Below are positions 1-11,431 of a DNA stretch of 64,000 bases, in pieces; positions within the stretch are counted from its first letter, which is position 1, and the number at the start of each line of letters is the position of its first letter. The stretch is from Phycomyces nitens (Eukaryota > Mucoromycota > Mucoromycetes > Mucorales > Phycomycetaceae): the NCBI GenBank assembly GCA_022702545.1, contig JAHRBC010000001.1:2418001-2482000 (forward strand). Direction: 5' to 3'. The translations under genes and the position numbers were made by a program. The notes beneath the pieces are model-generated. The model saw nothing but the letters and a program-made list of their open reading frames with translations. It did no database searches and was not told the origin of the DNA.

Positions 1-1613
1 AGTAGTAAAGGTCGATGCGGGGTAGTCTCCCAAGAGGTAGTTCCACAAGAGAGTAGTGGCCACATACGGAATCTCGAGTCCCTCTCGTTTCAACAGAGGA
101 AACATACTATATATATATAGTTTGTTAAATCGCATATTTATCCAGGCATCAAATTACCTAAACATTGCAGTGTTTATGAATAGACGGACAGCAACCGGGT
201 CTTCCAGTACAAGCAAGGTAACCGGCAGAGCAGGCAACAGAATTGATTTCTCATGAACCTGAAAAGACAGCAAAAAGAATGCAAGCGATGAATTCACCAA
301 TGCGTACAGGAATCTGGCTGGGGAGGGGCGAATGAAGAGCTGGACACTGACAGGCACGACTGCCACCAGTGTAGCTACAAGACTGCAGATTTAAAAGTAA
401 GAACAAATCCAGTTACCATCTATTTACCTCATCTTAACGGCGGCTTCAAGGCTGAGCAATTGACGGACCTTGATGACGATGTTTAGTGTACACCAGATAC
501 TAGCCACCTTGTCTTCAAATAAGCCTCGGGCTACTGGAAACACACGATGGATGACCTGAAGAATATCTTGAAGTGATCCAAGCCATGGAGAAAACAAGAT
601 TCCAAATGTCACCAGTACAGTGGCCCCAAGTTTACAGAACAATACGAATCTACAGGGTATGTTAGCGAGGATGATTCTCAAAAAAAAAATGAATTACTTG
701 CCCATGCTTGTCTTTGAAGCACTGGGCTAGTAAATAGGCAAATATGGCTGGTGCATAATATAGGGCCATTTGTTTGAATCCTAGCGAAAGACAAAAGAAT
801 ATGGCTCCCAACACATAGTATCCAGTCAAGAATGCATTTATGGCCCATAAAGTGAGACCAAGCATCAGACTGTTGAATTGAAAGTGGCCATGGTCAATCA
901 ATAGCAAGGCAGGTTGCATTAGAATCAATATGGCCCCAATATGCTGTAGATAGTAGGGATTAGAGATGGCCATAATAAACACCCCTCCTTTGTTTTTTAC
1001 CTTTTGAAAGATGTCCTTGGATCCATATTGGATTTGACAGAATACCAAGACAGCTGGTATATAGACCACCATTTCTGACACAAATACAGTAGAGCGCATA
1101 AACAGCTTACTGCCCATTGATTCCACCCCACGCGAAGTATAGAGCTCAAACCAAGAAGGGTCTATCAATGATCCTCTTTACGGACCCACTCTAACATTGA
1201 GTTGCTGTCTGGATAGTAAACTAACGGATCCTTACATCTTGCCACACAGCCTGCTGTGAAAGGCTGTCAGAGGCGGATAATCCAACCCCCACCAGCTCAA
1301 GTCGTGTGTATACCAGTCTTTGGTCGGAAGATGGATAGTCAACTCCATCCAGTGTCTCTGGGCCTCATAGTCTCCATATTGTGGAGGCGTGTTTTGACCT
1401 ATGCACTCCAGAAAATAAATTATTCTTTATACGTTATTTTATTATTCACAACCAATGCAATCTACTCTTACCCGAATAAGGATGAAGCGCCACTGCCCAT
1501 CTCACCAACGATCCAAACAAGAGGTACACCAAAGGAGCAGTCCACAAAGTCTCATGGCGTACCAGATGGCGCAATCCTTGTTTTACCGGGTTGGTCATCC
1601 AGATCCCTTTCAT
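1..1613 (-). CDS. ALG6: Dolichyl-P-Glc:Man9GlcNAc2-PP-dolichol glucosyltransferase, 3' end missing
   Basis: ALG6 is the multi-pass ER membrane enzyme that adds the first glucose to the lipid-linked oligosaccharide for N-glycosylation. Exons on the minus strand: 1472-1613, 1236-1398, 702-1175, 428-649, 158-382 and 1-106, running off the window. Family motifs are clear: [17 protein letters not shown] with [14 protein letters not shown] in the luminal loop, [26 protein letters not shown] and [11 protein letters not shown]. The HGHFQ motif separates ALG6 from ALG8. The start at 1613 is the first ATG in frame after a purine-rich stretch; an ATG at 1598 is also possible. The third intron begins GCAAGT rather than GT, the only choice that keeps the frame. 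The final residues lie outside the window. The gene is divergent from the TMEM230-like gene, with 210 bp between the start codons. Confidence 0.93.
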
Positions 1614-1823
1614 TTCTTTTTTATTATTATTCTTTTTTCTTTCTTTCTTTTGCAGGTAGATGAAGTGTATTGTATTGTAATAAAATATACAAAGAAGCCT
1701 ATAAAAAGAATAAAGGATCGTTTGGACACAAACTATTCTTGGCGGAGCCACAAAGCCTTTCATTTATTCACAAATTCCTATTAATTCCTTCTTTAAGCCC
1801 ATTAATAATTGTCATTACTAGAG

Positions 1824-2353
1824 ATGCGTAATCCACTCAAGAAACGGTCAAAGAGACAACAGAGACTTGCATTACAGCAGGACAGTGGCTTTACACCCGA
1901 GCAATTTGAATCACCCGAGATACCAAGCAAGTTGTTTAATTTTTTTATGAATAGCCAATAGTCTACATCTTGTTAACATGCTCAGCAGTTCCCTGGAGTG
2001 CCATTGGACTTGCCACACTCTTGTTCTCATTGGGATCTCTGCTGATTGTCCTGGGTGTATTGATCAAACTAGGCTACATTGCATCTGACGTATGTCAATT
2101 ATATATCACACTCAACCACAATTAATTTCTATCTCATTGTAGATCTGGCTTGACAGAGGCATACCTTTCCTTGTCCTAGGGTCAATCATGTTTATTCCAG
2201 GTATTTACGAATGCTATATAAACAGAGTTAACTAATGTCTATCTCTACCAAAAAACAAAAAACAAAAAAGGTGTCTATCATTTGTATTTGGCATATTACG
2301 CTTATTACCGTTACCCGGGCTATGACTTTGCAATGATTCCAGACTGGGATTAA
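1824..2353 (+). CDS. TMEM230-like two-span membrane protein
   Basis: Small protein of 114 aa from four exons (1824-1926, 1989-2089, 2143-2200, 2271-2353). It has a basic N-terminus, then IPWSAIGLATLLF and a first hydrophobic span, then WLDRGIPFLVLGSIMFIPG as a second span, ending in YHLYLAYYAYYRYPGYDF and a short acidic tail. This order and length match the TMEM230/TMEM134 family; human TMEM230 is about 120 aa and works in vesicle trafficking. The role here is inferred from the family. Intron 1 only works with a GC-AG donor (GCAAGT at 1927). The intron 3 acceptor is preceded by A-rich sequence with no pyrimidine tract. The exons are too short to stand out in an ORF scan. Confidence 0.88.
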
Positions 2354-2659
2354 GCAAAAGAAAAGCTTTGAATGTTTATATAGATGAACAATTGCACTCT
2401 TTTTATTTTTCTTTTTATTTTGTGTGCGTATTTGAATGTGGGGGGTCTGTGCATTGCCTTGCATTGTCTTTTTTTTTGTATACTGTTGGCCTGGTCCACT
2501 TTATACTTTATAAAAAATGGTTAGAAAATGTATTCACAAATATAAAAAGAAGCCAAGAAAGAGAATTGATGAGAGCAGAAAATATAATAATAATAAAAAA
2601 AGAAAAAGATGCCAGTATGTATTAAGTAGAGTGTAAAATGATGTGCAGATTAAAGATGG

Positions 2660-3686
2660 TCAGGGATCTCGATTGAATTCAAGAAGGTTATGCTTTGCTA
2701 GGCATTTGATATATGCTTCGATAAAGGGTCCATAGTTGTGCTTCCTCCGTACTGTGTCGTCCTAAACAAAGAGATAAATATCAAATGTGGCAGACAAAAT
2801 AGGCTTACTCGATATCCTTGGTGCTTTTGGCATTCTATGCCTAGTCGTTCATATAGTCTTAATGATTCATCTTGGATTTGCATCCACATATCAGTCAGCT
2901 CTGATTCTGAGCGTCCCCGTATCTCTGCCTTGAGACTTGTCTGGATAGACACTTGCTCGTCTCTCGGAAGATCGTCAAACATGCGACAATAGCCATGTTC
3001 CTTTACCAATTCCCTGGCAAGTCGATTCATATCCTGTAAAGTATGTGAGATCATACTTTATATCATTACTATATCCCCACTGTAACCTACATGCTCCATG
3101 TGGTGCTGATACTCCTCTTCCCACTGATCAATGTTTAAAGTCACACGCCATGCAGGATAAAGATGATCAAGTTCGTTCTCGATTGCCTGCCGCAAGTAAG
3201 CCTTGCCAACCAATTGTCTCTGATAGACCTTTCGCCTATCCTCTATCACAGCCCACATTGAATAAGGAGTCTGATGTCGATGGAGCCTGGACACACAAAA
3301 TAAGAAGAGGGTTGGGATACGAATCTCTTGAAGATCAGAACATCGTCAGAGCCATTTTTCCGTCCATGGGGCCAAACAAAGTCGAACCCCCCCTTGATAG
3401 TCCAGCAAAAACCAAATAAATAATAATAATAAAGTAGAGCTTACGTGTCAGTTTTGCGCCTTAGTTCATTCTGAACTACGTCTAGCCAGGTAGTCTCCGT
3501 ACAAGGGACTAGGAACATGGTACCTCTTTAGAATCTCAAGCTCACAAGATCTACAAGACCTACCTAATCTTGAGGGTCCCTTTCGAAAACCATCCAATTC
3601 CCACAGGAACCCACCACTGTGAATATAACTAACTGCATGGAAAACACCTTTGCCCTCTTGGCCTCTAGAGAATACGATGAGTTTAA

Positions 3687-3739
<53 letters not shown>

Positions 3740-4565
3740 ACCTTGCAATATGATTCGAGGCCTCCCTGAGTACTTTGCTATTTGATAAACTGAGCCCCTT
3801 TTCCTAACAACATTGTTTTTTTTTTTTGTAAGTCTCCCAATCTTTTTATCATTCTGTTGTTGTCTGCTGTATATCCAGCCTACAGGGTCTTATTGTCCAA
3901 ACCTACAACTGGACTGAGATCTCGAGTGAATTCCTTGAATTCTCTCAAAGTAGATCCAATGTCAACCATGTGATTACAGTTCATCAATATATTGATCAGC
4001 GCATGAGCCGCATAGCCATCACGAACCATCTTTTGTGATCAAGAGTTAGTCCCCCAGATAAATGAATGAATGAATAAATAAAAAGAATCTTACTTGATTA
4101 GAAAAGTAGATGCCATTGCTTGGGAATTCTTCATTGACAACGGTTGGTGCTTGATGAAGTAGTAGGATTATGCCATGTACTGGTCTTTTTAAAAAAAGAG
4201 AGAAAAAAAAAACAATGAAAACCCACAAGATGTAGAACAATAGTGTGTATTGGTTGTATTTTCAATCAAAACGATAGCAATATATTTGTATAGTATGGTG
4301 ATAATAATCTTTATTTTTTAGCCTTTCTTGGTAAAATACCAACCATCCTTTTTGTCTTGTGTACCTTTGTTCACGGATAAAGTCTCGGTTGGATGGCTTG
4401 ATTTCCTCTACCTGAACACCCTTTACACCCATACTAAGGCATAGTTGGGATAATACATCTACACAATCCCATTGTTGTGAATAACGATATCAGAGTGCAA
4501 TGTTGGGACTTACGGGGATCTGGATCAATAACTAGCCATCTTTTGTTCTGGTTATCGCGCGTCAT
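2660..4565 (-). CDS. UCH37/UCHL5-type ubiquitin C-terminal hydrolase homologue, predicted inactive
   Basis: Ten exons (4514-4565, 4365-4458, 4094-4184, 3907-4029, 3742-3803, 3564-3664, 3445-3508, 3091-3286, 2809-3033, 2660-2761) give 369 aa. The UCH domain begins RWLVIDPDPHVLSQL with GVKGVQVEEI, then RPVHGIILLLHQ, the oxyanion-site Gln in FSNQ, the catalytic His in GVFHAVSYI and Asp in WELDGF. The C-terminal ULD/UCH37 tail is intact (RRKHNYGPFIEAYIK). UCH37 trims polyubiquitin at the proteasome through Rpn13 and also joins INO80. At the catalytic cysteine (human NNACATQA) this protein reads RDGYAAHA: Cys is Tyr, with no gap in the alignment. All splice phases close, so it does not look like a decayed pseudogene. 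A structural or regulatory role without protease activity is inferred. Confidence 0.9.
3691..3735. repeat. (TC)n microsatellite
   Basis: About 22 perfect TC repeats, lying inside the intron at 3665-3741 of the UCH37-like gene, a few bases from its donor site. On the transcribed strand it reads as an AG repeat. Length changes here would not alter the protein directly. Confidence 0.95.
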
Positions 4566-7500
4566 TGTAATGACTGGTTCAAGGGCTGTAAGCAAAATAG
4601 AGATATCAATAATGTAAAGAAAGAAATAAAGAAAAGAAAGAGAGAGAAAGAATGCACACCTGCCTACCGGCTACACATACACATCAATGCACATTTTTTT
4701 TTAAAAAAAAGGACGCTGGTTTTGATGACGCATAAGATAATGCATCTGTTCTCATCGAGAAGGGTTGATCAAACGTGTAAATTTCAGGGTTTATTTCTAA
4801 TGTTAAGGTGATTGAGATGCTACTTTTCCCCATGAGATCATGTCCTCTGGCTATGAATACTCAAGGTCTTGAGTATCGCTGATTAGGAAATAGGAACAAA
4901 ACACATGTCAAAAAAAATAGAGAGAAAGACAGAGATCAACAGCGCTTCCCTTGTCTTTAAACAGGGGGGTTGGAACCAATTTGAATGATTATTGGTATTC
5001 GATTCTTACAAGACACTCTTGGTTGTCTTGCTGATCAAGAATCCCAAATAAAACAGAGAGGGGATCTCAAGGGGATCTCAAGGGATAATATTCTACTTAC
5101 CCCTATAGTTGATTGTATTTAATGTTTAATATATAATATACAATATCTAATATCTGGGCTATAGAGTGGTAAAAGTATTTGACACAATTGCTTGCTTATT
5201 AAATAGTTGGATGTAATATATATATATATATGTGTGTGTGTGTATATATTAAATTATGTCTTGAAACTATTTGTTCGTTTTAAAGATATGATGAGCTTAT
5301 TTATCGCCTCCATAAAACTACTTGAACGCCAAAGGAAACCAATCTGCGCAAATGCAATCCCCCCCTTATTTACCCTTGAGGATAGACAGGGAAACAAAAA
5401 GGCAACAGTTTACTTGTCTTTACAAGACATTTGTTTCAAAAAAGGCAACACTTTTGGAACTATAGAGTTGGTCAAGGCTGATCCCAATTTTCACACTGGT
5501 TCTCATAGCACAGGATTTCATGCAAACCTGGCAATTTCCTATTTCATAAAGCGGATCATTATTGTCTGTGAACTTCTTTATTATTATTATTATATTTGAA
5601 AAAAGGGGGGAGCGCAAGTCGTGTCATACAACTTTGGTGTAAACAACTGCAAATACAAATCAAGAATTAGAATGGTTGAATTTAGAGAATAGACCTATTG
5701 GAATGGGGATTTTGGTATAAAACATCCAAACATGTACAAGACCATTTTGTTCGTAACAGACACACTCGTACTTTTATCTAGAGCACAATGTTTGTGGTGC
5801 TTGGCTATTCATATATGGCCTATTGACGATTCTATTTTCAAATAATCACTTTGAGACCTTGATTCATTGGCATCTAAAACTAAACCATGTTTTAATCGTC
5901 CTTTTGAAATTACTTGCAGGTCTTGACTGATGATTCAGTTTCTTTTCTTCTTCTTCTTAAGTCGAACTAGATAGTCGAAATACTCTTTTTTACGAGATAT
6001 TTGTCGAGCATTTTGTATTTGGATTTATTTTTTAATAGACCAAATTTGTGAGACTTGCTCACACTTCCAGCCATATTATAACAATCGGAAAAGCACGAGT
6101 ATTTGATGTATACATGTCTTTTCTGGCTGAACCCTTGGGAAATCAGCAAGAATTCTGCTCAATCTCTTTGGGGTTAAAATCCACCAGTTTTAAGCAAGTT
6201 TTTTTTTTGGCATGGAAAACGCAGTCGGAATCACTCGACAAAAATAAATATTCAACTGTTGTATCTTTTGGGTACTTGAAAACGTCGCGTTTGTTGCGCC
6301 AAAAATAAAGGCGTCTTGATTATCTGCAACTATTTTCATGTAATCCATTATATTCCTCCTTTTTAAATATCTATACTCTTTAGAGAAATCATCGTTTTTT
6401 TTTACAGCAATAAAAAAAAACAAGCATTTATTTAAACACTATTCTGCTATTACTTCCAGAGCATATCATTGAAACCTACTCCTTTCAAGAAATAATAATA
6501 ATAATAATAATAAAAGAGCCAGAATCATATCCCTTGGACATTAGCTACCCGATATTGAGTCTGGCGGTATTATTTGGCATTCTGATCCCAATCATGCACC
6601 AATTAATCATACATGAACATATCTCGGACCACAATTAACACCATTGAACACTGGAAATAAACCAAATCAAAAGTCTAGACCTCCAAGCTCAAAAAAAAAA
6701 GAAATCAGTGTTGCAAAGGTCACAAGCCCGTGTTTGAGTATGAGGCCTAAACTTTTTTGAAAGACTGTTCACTCTGTCAAAGAAATCTAGAGGTCGATGC
6801 CTTTTTGTTATTCTCTATATACAGACTGTCATCGGATACCCGTATGCAAAAGATTTTCGATCTTAAACTCCTGCTGCAAAGGCAAAATCTAGCATGCAAA
6901 TTAGAGAAGCAGCTGTATTGGGTTAGATCTATAGACAGTGTTAGCATTAGGGATTTGTGTAGGTGGTTGTAGTTCTATGAATCCCTGTCTATGCCAAGTA
7001 ACAATTATTCTGACCCATATTTAATCCGCATGCCTGAAAACAGTGTAGTTCTACAATTGAAAAGTATAGAAAGGGTTCTGTGACTAAATTAGGCCTTCTT
7101 GCAGGAACAGTTGATCACGACGCCCATATCAACTGCCTGTCCAAGGACTTGTGTTATCAATAATTGAATGAGGAACAAGGAACTGTTTTTATATTCCTAA
7201 AATACAGAGATGACTCCAATACTGACTCATACACAGCATAAGAAAAAAGACATTGGGCAATTGCGTTATTTGACTATTGACCAAAGAGACTGATCTCTAG
7301 CAAATTAAACGCCTTTGGCATAAAGCCCAATGTGCAAGGTAGAAAGGGATCTACAAACGGTCTTGATTACTTCAAGGTTTGGACCCTTTAGGAGTAGGAA
7401 CTCCTAAACCCAAATGTATAACATACTCTTGCCTCGGGTGTACTTTATAAAGTCAGGACCGTAATAAATGCCTGTGGGACACCATGTATTAATACATTTA

Positions 7501-8694
7501 CTTTTTTCCTATTCAATAAATATACGGTTATAGATAGAAAACCATAAAAAAAAGTTGTTGTTCTTTAGATACTGTTTGTTACAGAGCTTAAACAATCGTC
7601 GACTGGTAGTTATCCAGCGTATGCTTGGTGACTAGCTTTGAATGAAAAGGGACTGTGTTAAATATATCATTATAGGTAAAAGGGGATAGTTTTTTAATTT
7701 CGGGTATCAAAGGATAAAGTAAACACTTGGCGTTGGCTGTAACAGCAGAAGAATTGATTAAAGCCGACTGTTTTAACACTTTTTGAATCCCCCCCCAAAA
7801 AAAGAGGGTTTGGTTAATTATTCAAGAAAAGCCTACTATTAAAAAAAAACAATGTGAAGACTAGAAAATAATATCAATCTTGGTAAACACTTGTGGAATT
7901 GCTTGTTATCAAAAAATATTTCACAGTAATTGCTACTTTCTGGTTCCAGGCAGACGTACAAGTGAAGTAATAAGAGAATATCTGGCTGCTCTAAAACCTA
8001 CCAAAACTTTGCCTCAAATTCAATAGCTGGTCGTTCTCTAAAACTCGAATGGTACAAAGAAAAGCAAGAGATGAAAACTATCTTTTTTTTTTAAAACCAG
8101 ACAGGTCGTTTCAATTTGAATTGAAAATCGGCTTGTTTTTTTTAGAATACTGTAATCAAAACCTCAGTATATACGCTGCTTCTCAATCAGTCAATCGATC
8201 TATCCAATACGATTGGTGACGTATATGATTGTAGGGCTTGTTACAGGACAAAAAAAAAGTATGGATTGGTTTGATGTTGAATGTTACGGGTATTCTAGAA
8301 TGCTGTCATGAATATGCTTGTACTACTCGCCCTCTTTTGTAAAATGAAATGATATTTGGGTCATTAATATTCTATAGATTATTGGCTAGTCATTTTGGCA
8401 GCCGGAACAATTAACGGCTCTTATTTTGTCCTTTCTTGCTCACGGATTGTCTTCCGTTATGATCCGTTACATATAGTGACCTCAGTTGACAAGGGACAAA
8501 GGAGGCCAAGGCGAAGAAGATGATGGCCATTGCAATGGAATTGATAATTGTTATTTATATGCCAATTCGTTGAATATAATAAAACGGCTTTTCAATAATG
8601 CCAATTGACCCTATATATGCATACACAAACCGTCTCTTTGCAAGCCATATAAAATCATTTTCTTTTTCTTTCACTTTCTTATATTTATTTTGCC
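4566..8694. other. Intergenic region, 4.1 kb
   Basis: AT-rich spacer between the UCH37-like gene (start at 4565) and the kinase gene. It contains short homopolymers, a TA/TG run near 5218-5250, an ATA run near 6488-6512 and one probable Tc1 transposase relic (6757-7060). The open frames at 5207-5599 and 6048-6308 show no protein-family signal and have skewed composition, so I do not call them genes. A TATAAA-like element sits near 8648, about 50 bp before the kinase ATG. Confidence 0.7.
6757..7060 (+). pseudogene. Probable Tc1/mariner transposase relic
   Basis: A stretch readable as LLLQRQNLACKLEKQLYWVR, then a region like the SIEDWxxVIWSDES stretch with a stop codon at 6970, then FYESLSMPSNNYSDPYLIR. 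The NxYSDPxxIRxP part closely resembles the same position (NGNDSDPSVIRKPRERF) in the clearer Tc1-like relic at 41.9-42.4 kb on the same strand. The pattern fits the middle of a Tc1/mariner DDE transposase, broken by a stop and changes at the acidic residues. No ends or target-site duplications were found. Divergence is high, so this is a moderate-to-weak call. Confidence 0.4.
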
Positions 8695-10442
8695 ATGCCA
8701 ACCGTAAATACAGACTCAAATAAATCTCGTCCAATAATGGCTCATCCAGAATCAAAGGTTCCTGCCTTGCCAAAGATCACAAAAGAACTAGAAAACATTC
8801 GAATATCGCCCATGAAGCTATTCCATCACAACCAAAAGCATCAATTCGAAAACATCCCCTTTAATGTCTCTAGACCAAGCTCACAAAAGTCATCTCCCGA
8901 AAACAGCAGCCATAATGTATCACCTACAGCAACGTCAGAAGCAACCATAGTGTCCTCGACTTCAACAACCTCCCATCGAATGCCAGCCAATGATGAGCAT
9001 ATCGAGACTATCCAAAATGTTGTGGCTGAGAATCATGCAGGACAATTGGGCGAAGACTACAGACCCAATCGGGCTTATTCTTTCCCGACCACAAGAGAGG
9101 TCGGCCATACACCAAACCAGTTTGTCTTTAAGAAGCCAGAATACGGAGAACATTACAACAGCACTCATTTCCACCACAAAGAAAAAAAAGAAACGATAAT
9201 AAAGGACATTAAGAAGTTTTTCCATGCCCCGGGCAATAAAAAAAAAGAGGGTAACCTGGACGACACAAGTATCAAGAGTGGACCAGTCTATATCAACAAC
9301 AACGATATTTCGTTTGCAAATGAATTCAACAGAGATCTCGAGGGACGGTATGGCAAGTGGGGTAAGTTTATTAAAGGTCCTTTTGAGCCCCAACTCAACC
9401 TATCCCTAGGTCGATTTGTCGGCAAAGGCTCGGGTGGTTCGGTTCGGCTGATTCGTCGCAGCACAGACAATAAGACATTTGCTGTCAAACAATTCCGCCA
9501 TCGATTTCCAAAAGAGAGTGTCAAGGAGTACACAAAAAAGGTGACAACCGAGTTCTGTATTGGATCAATTCTACATCATTCCAATATAATCGAGGCACTG
9601 GATATCATTCAGGAAGGAAATTTGTTTTATGAAATCATGGAATTTGCTCCCAATGACATGTTTAGCATTGTGATGAGTGCCAAGATGACAGCAAAGGAGA
9701 TTTCGTGCTGTTACCGCCAATTTCTTAATGGAGTGCATTACCTGCAGTCAATGGGAATCGCCCATCGAGATTTAAAGTTGGACAATATGGTTTTGGACGA
9801 AAGAGGAATTGTAAAGATTATAGACTTTGGCTGTGCTACCGTCATTCGACATCCGTATGAAAAGATGAATCGATTGAGCACAGGTAAATTGTCCCAGTCG
9901 ATATTCATCTATCTTGCTGACTATTCCTTAAAGGGCTGTGTGGGTCGGACCCATACATTGCACCAGAGCAATACTCGAAAACAGAGTACGATGCCAGTCT
10001 GTCTGATGTGTGGTCGTGTGGGATTATATTTATCTGTATGACGATTCGGCGGTTTCCATGGAAAATTGCTATTCCAGACAAGGACAAGACATACAGTGAC
10101 TACCTTAGGGTATGTTTGACTGGAACTGGAACGATCCCACTGTTCCAGTTGTTGCCAGGTTACTCAAGGGAGATCATATCCCGGATGCTGGTGCCAGAGC
10201 CGGACAAACGGTGGACAATTGAGCAGATCCTGGGAGACGAATGGCTGGATAGCATTGAGACTTGCACAGCCGACCATCCAATGCAAGACCACCAACACCA
10301 TTTGCTTTTCCGGCCCAGTCCTCAAACAATGGAAGAACGGGGTAACATTTCTCTCTTGCCTTCTTCATTCTGCCTGCCCACCGAGGCCGATACTCCCAAT
10401 AAGCACAAAAGAATCCATATCTCTATCAAAAACAAGCATTAA
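8695..10442 (+). CDS. HAL4/SAT4-HAL5-like serine/threonine protein kinase
   Basis: Two exons (8695-9883, 9934-10442) encode 565 aa. Residues 1-230 are Ser/Asn-rich and low complexity. The kinase domain starts near residue 238: glycine loop GKGSGGSV (243-250), lysine in FAVKQF (265), HRDLKLDN (357-364), DFG (377-379), then [12 protein letters not shown] in the activation segment after the intron, [12 protein letters not shown], and [11 protein letters not shown] near the end. The long disordered N-terminus and the [23 protein letters not shown] segment are typical of the fungal NPR/HAL family, which controls potassium and nutrient transporters at the plasma membrane in yeast. The substrate here is unknown. 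The single intron is 50 nt and interrupts the activation loop. Confidence 0.9.
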
Positions 10443-11431
10443 CAATATAATATAATATGATATGATATGATCTACAGTGATCCTGTTTAAAAAAATGACA
10501 ATAATAGTAATAATAATAGTAATAATAGTAATTAAACAAATGTTTCAAAAGTATAAAAATGTATTAATATACTTCTTTCACAAGCCAAACACCAAGCGAA
10601 TCAATGACATACAATAATTGAACACATGGTTGCTAAGATACCCCAGTGTATCGGCAGTTTAATATTGTTGATTACGCACATAATAAACACCAGGGGGTGA
10701 CTGCTGTGAAACATCCCAAAACTCGGGTTGTCCTCCCTTTGGACCCCACATTTTATTATAAGATATGGCTCTAATGTATTAAATGTATGTGTCTATGTAA
10801 AAAGTAGGGTTATGGCTGTGATAGGGTATGAATCTGCAACCCACGGATCGAGTGGATCTCGGGTCTTTTTTTTTTTTTTTTTGAAAATAAGACAATCTTT
10901 GGTAAGATGGGCCGGACAGAGGAGATGGATTTCGAGGATAAATGATGAGCCTCTGATTGCGTCGGAACGTCATTTCTAAAGTCATCCTTTTTCATGGCCC
11001 GGACGGCTTTTTTTCACTTTTTACTTGGCCCTGTTACGCGTGGTCTTACTATAGGGCTTTGGAGGGTAAAACCGCTTAGCTCAGCAAACATGGCCCCCCT
11101 CGTGCAGATGTCCATTTCGGCCATTGTGTCCGTTTCCCTCTACTTTCTACCACAGCAAACAAGCACCAAAGGCAAGGAGTGCATTGCAAAAGACGTCTTG
11201 GAAAGAAATTACCAAAGTAAGCACTCAGTCTAAAGACACAGGGCGATTTTTCGCCATCTAAATCTGATGTGGAGCCTTAATCTTCACATGAATCATTGGA
11301 GAGAAATAATTTTCCTTTGACCTTGTACCACCTCGCTTCGGACTGACAGAAACCAGCACAGGGATTTGCTTTATTTACCTTTCATTTTCAATTTTGCCTT
11401 TCTTTCTTCTTCACCCCCCCTCTCTTCTACT
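10443..11431. other. Intergenic region / aconitase promoter
   Basis: Spacer between kinase and aconitase. The first part is AT-rich with AATAATAGT-type simple repeats near 10500. The second part (about 10980-11431) is less AT-rich and ends in a strongly pyrimidine-rich leader (CTTTCTTCTTCACCCCCCC) just before the aconitase ATG, as expected for a highly expressed fungal gene. The small open frame at 10994-11233 has no recognisable features. Confidence 0.6.

Noticed and set aside
3287..3444. Apparent in-frame stop in the UCH37-like gene (segment resembling LDYQGG..PWTEKWL then TGA)
   Set aside because: The real ELDG motif lies upstream in exon 6 (WELDGF). This stretch is the 158-nt intron 7, with proper GTAAGC donor and TCCAG acceptor and matching phase, so there is no nonsense mutation.
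5207..5599. 130-codon open frame (+)
   Set aside because: Starts in a TA/TG simple repeat and shows no family motif, splice partners or consistent composition.
10994..11233. 79-codon open frame before aconitase (+)
   Set aside because: No recognisable features; it lies in the aconitase promoter region.
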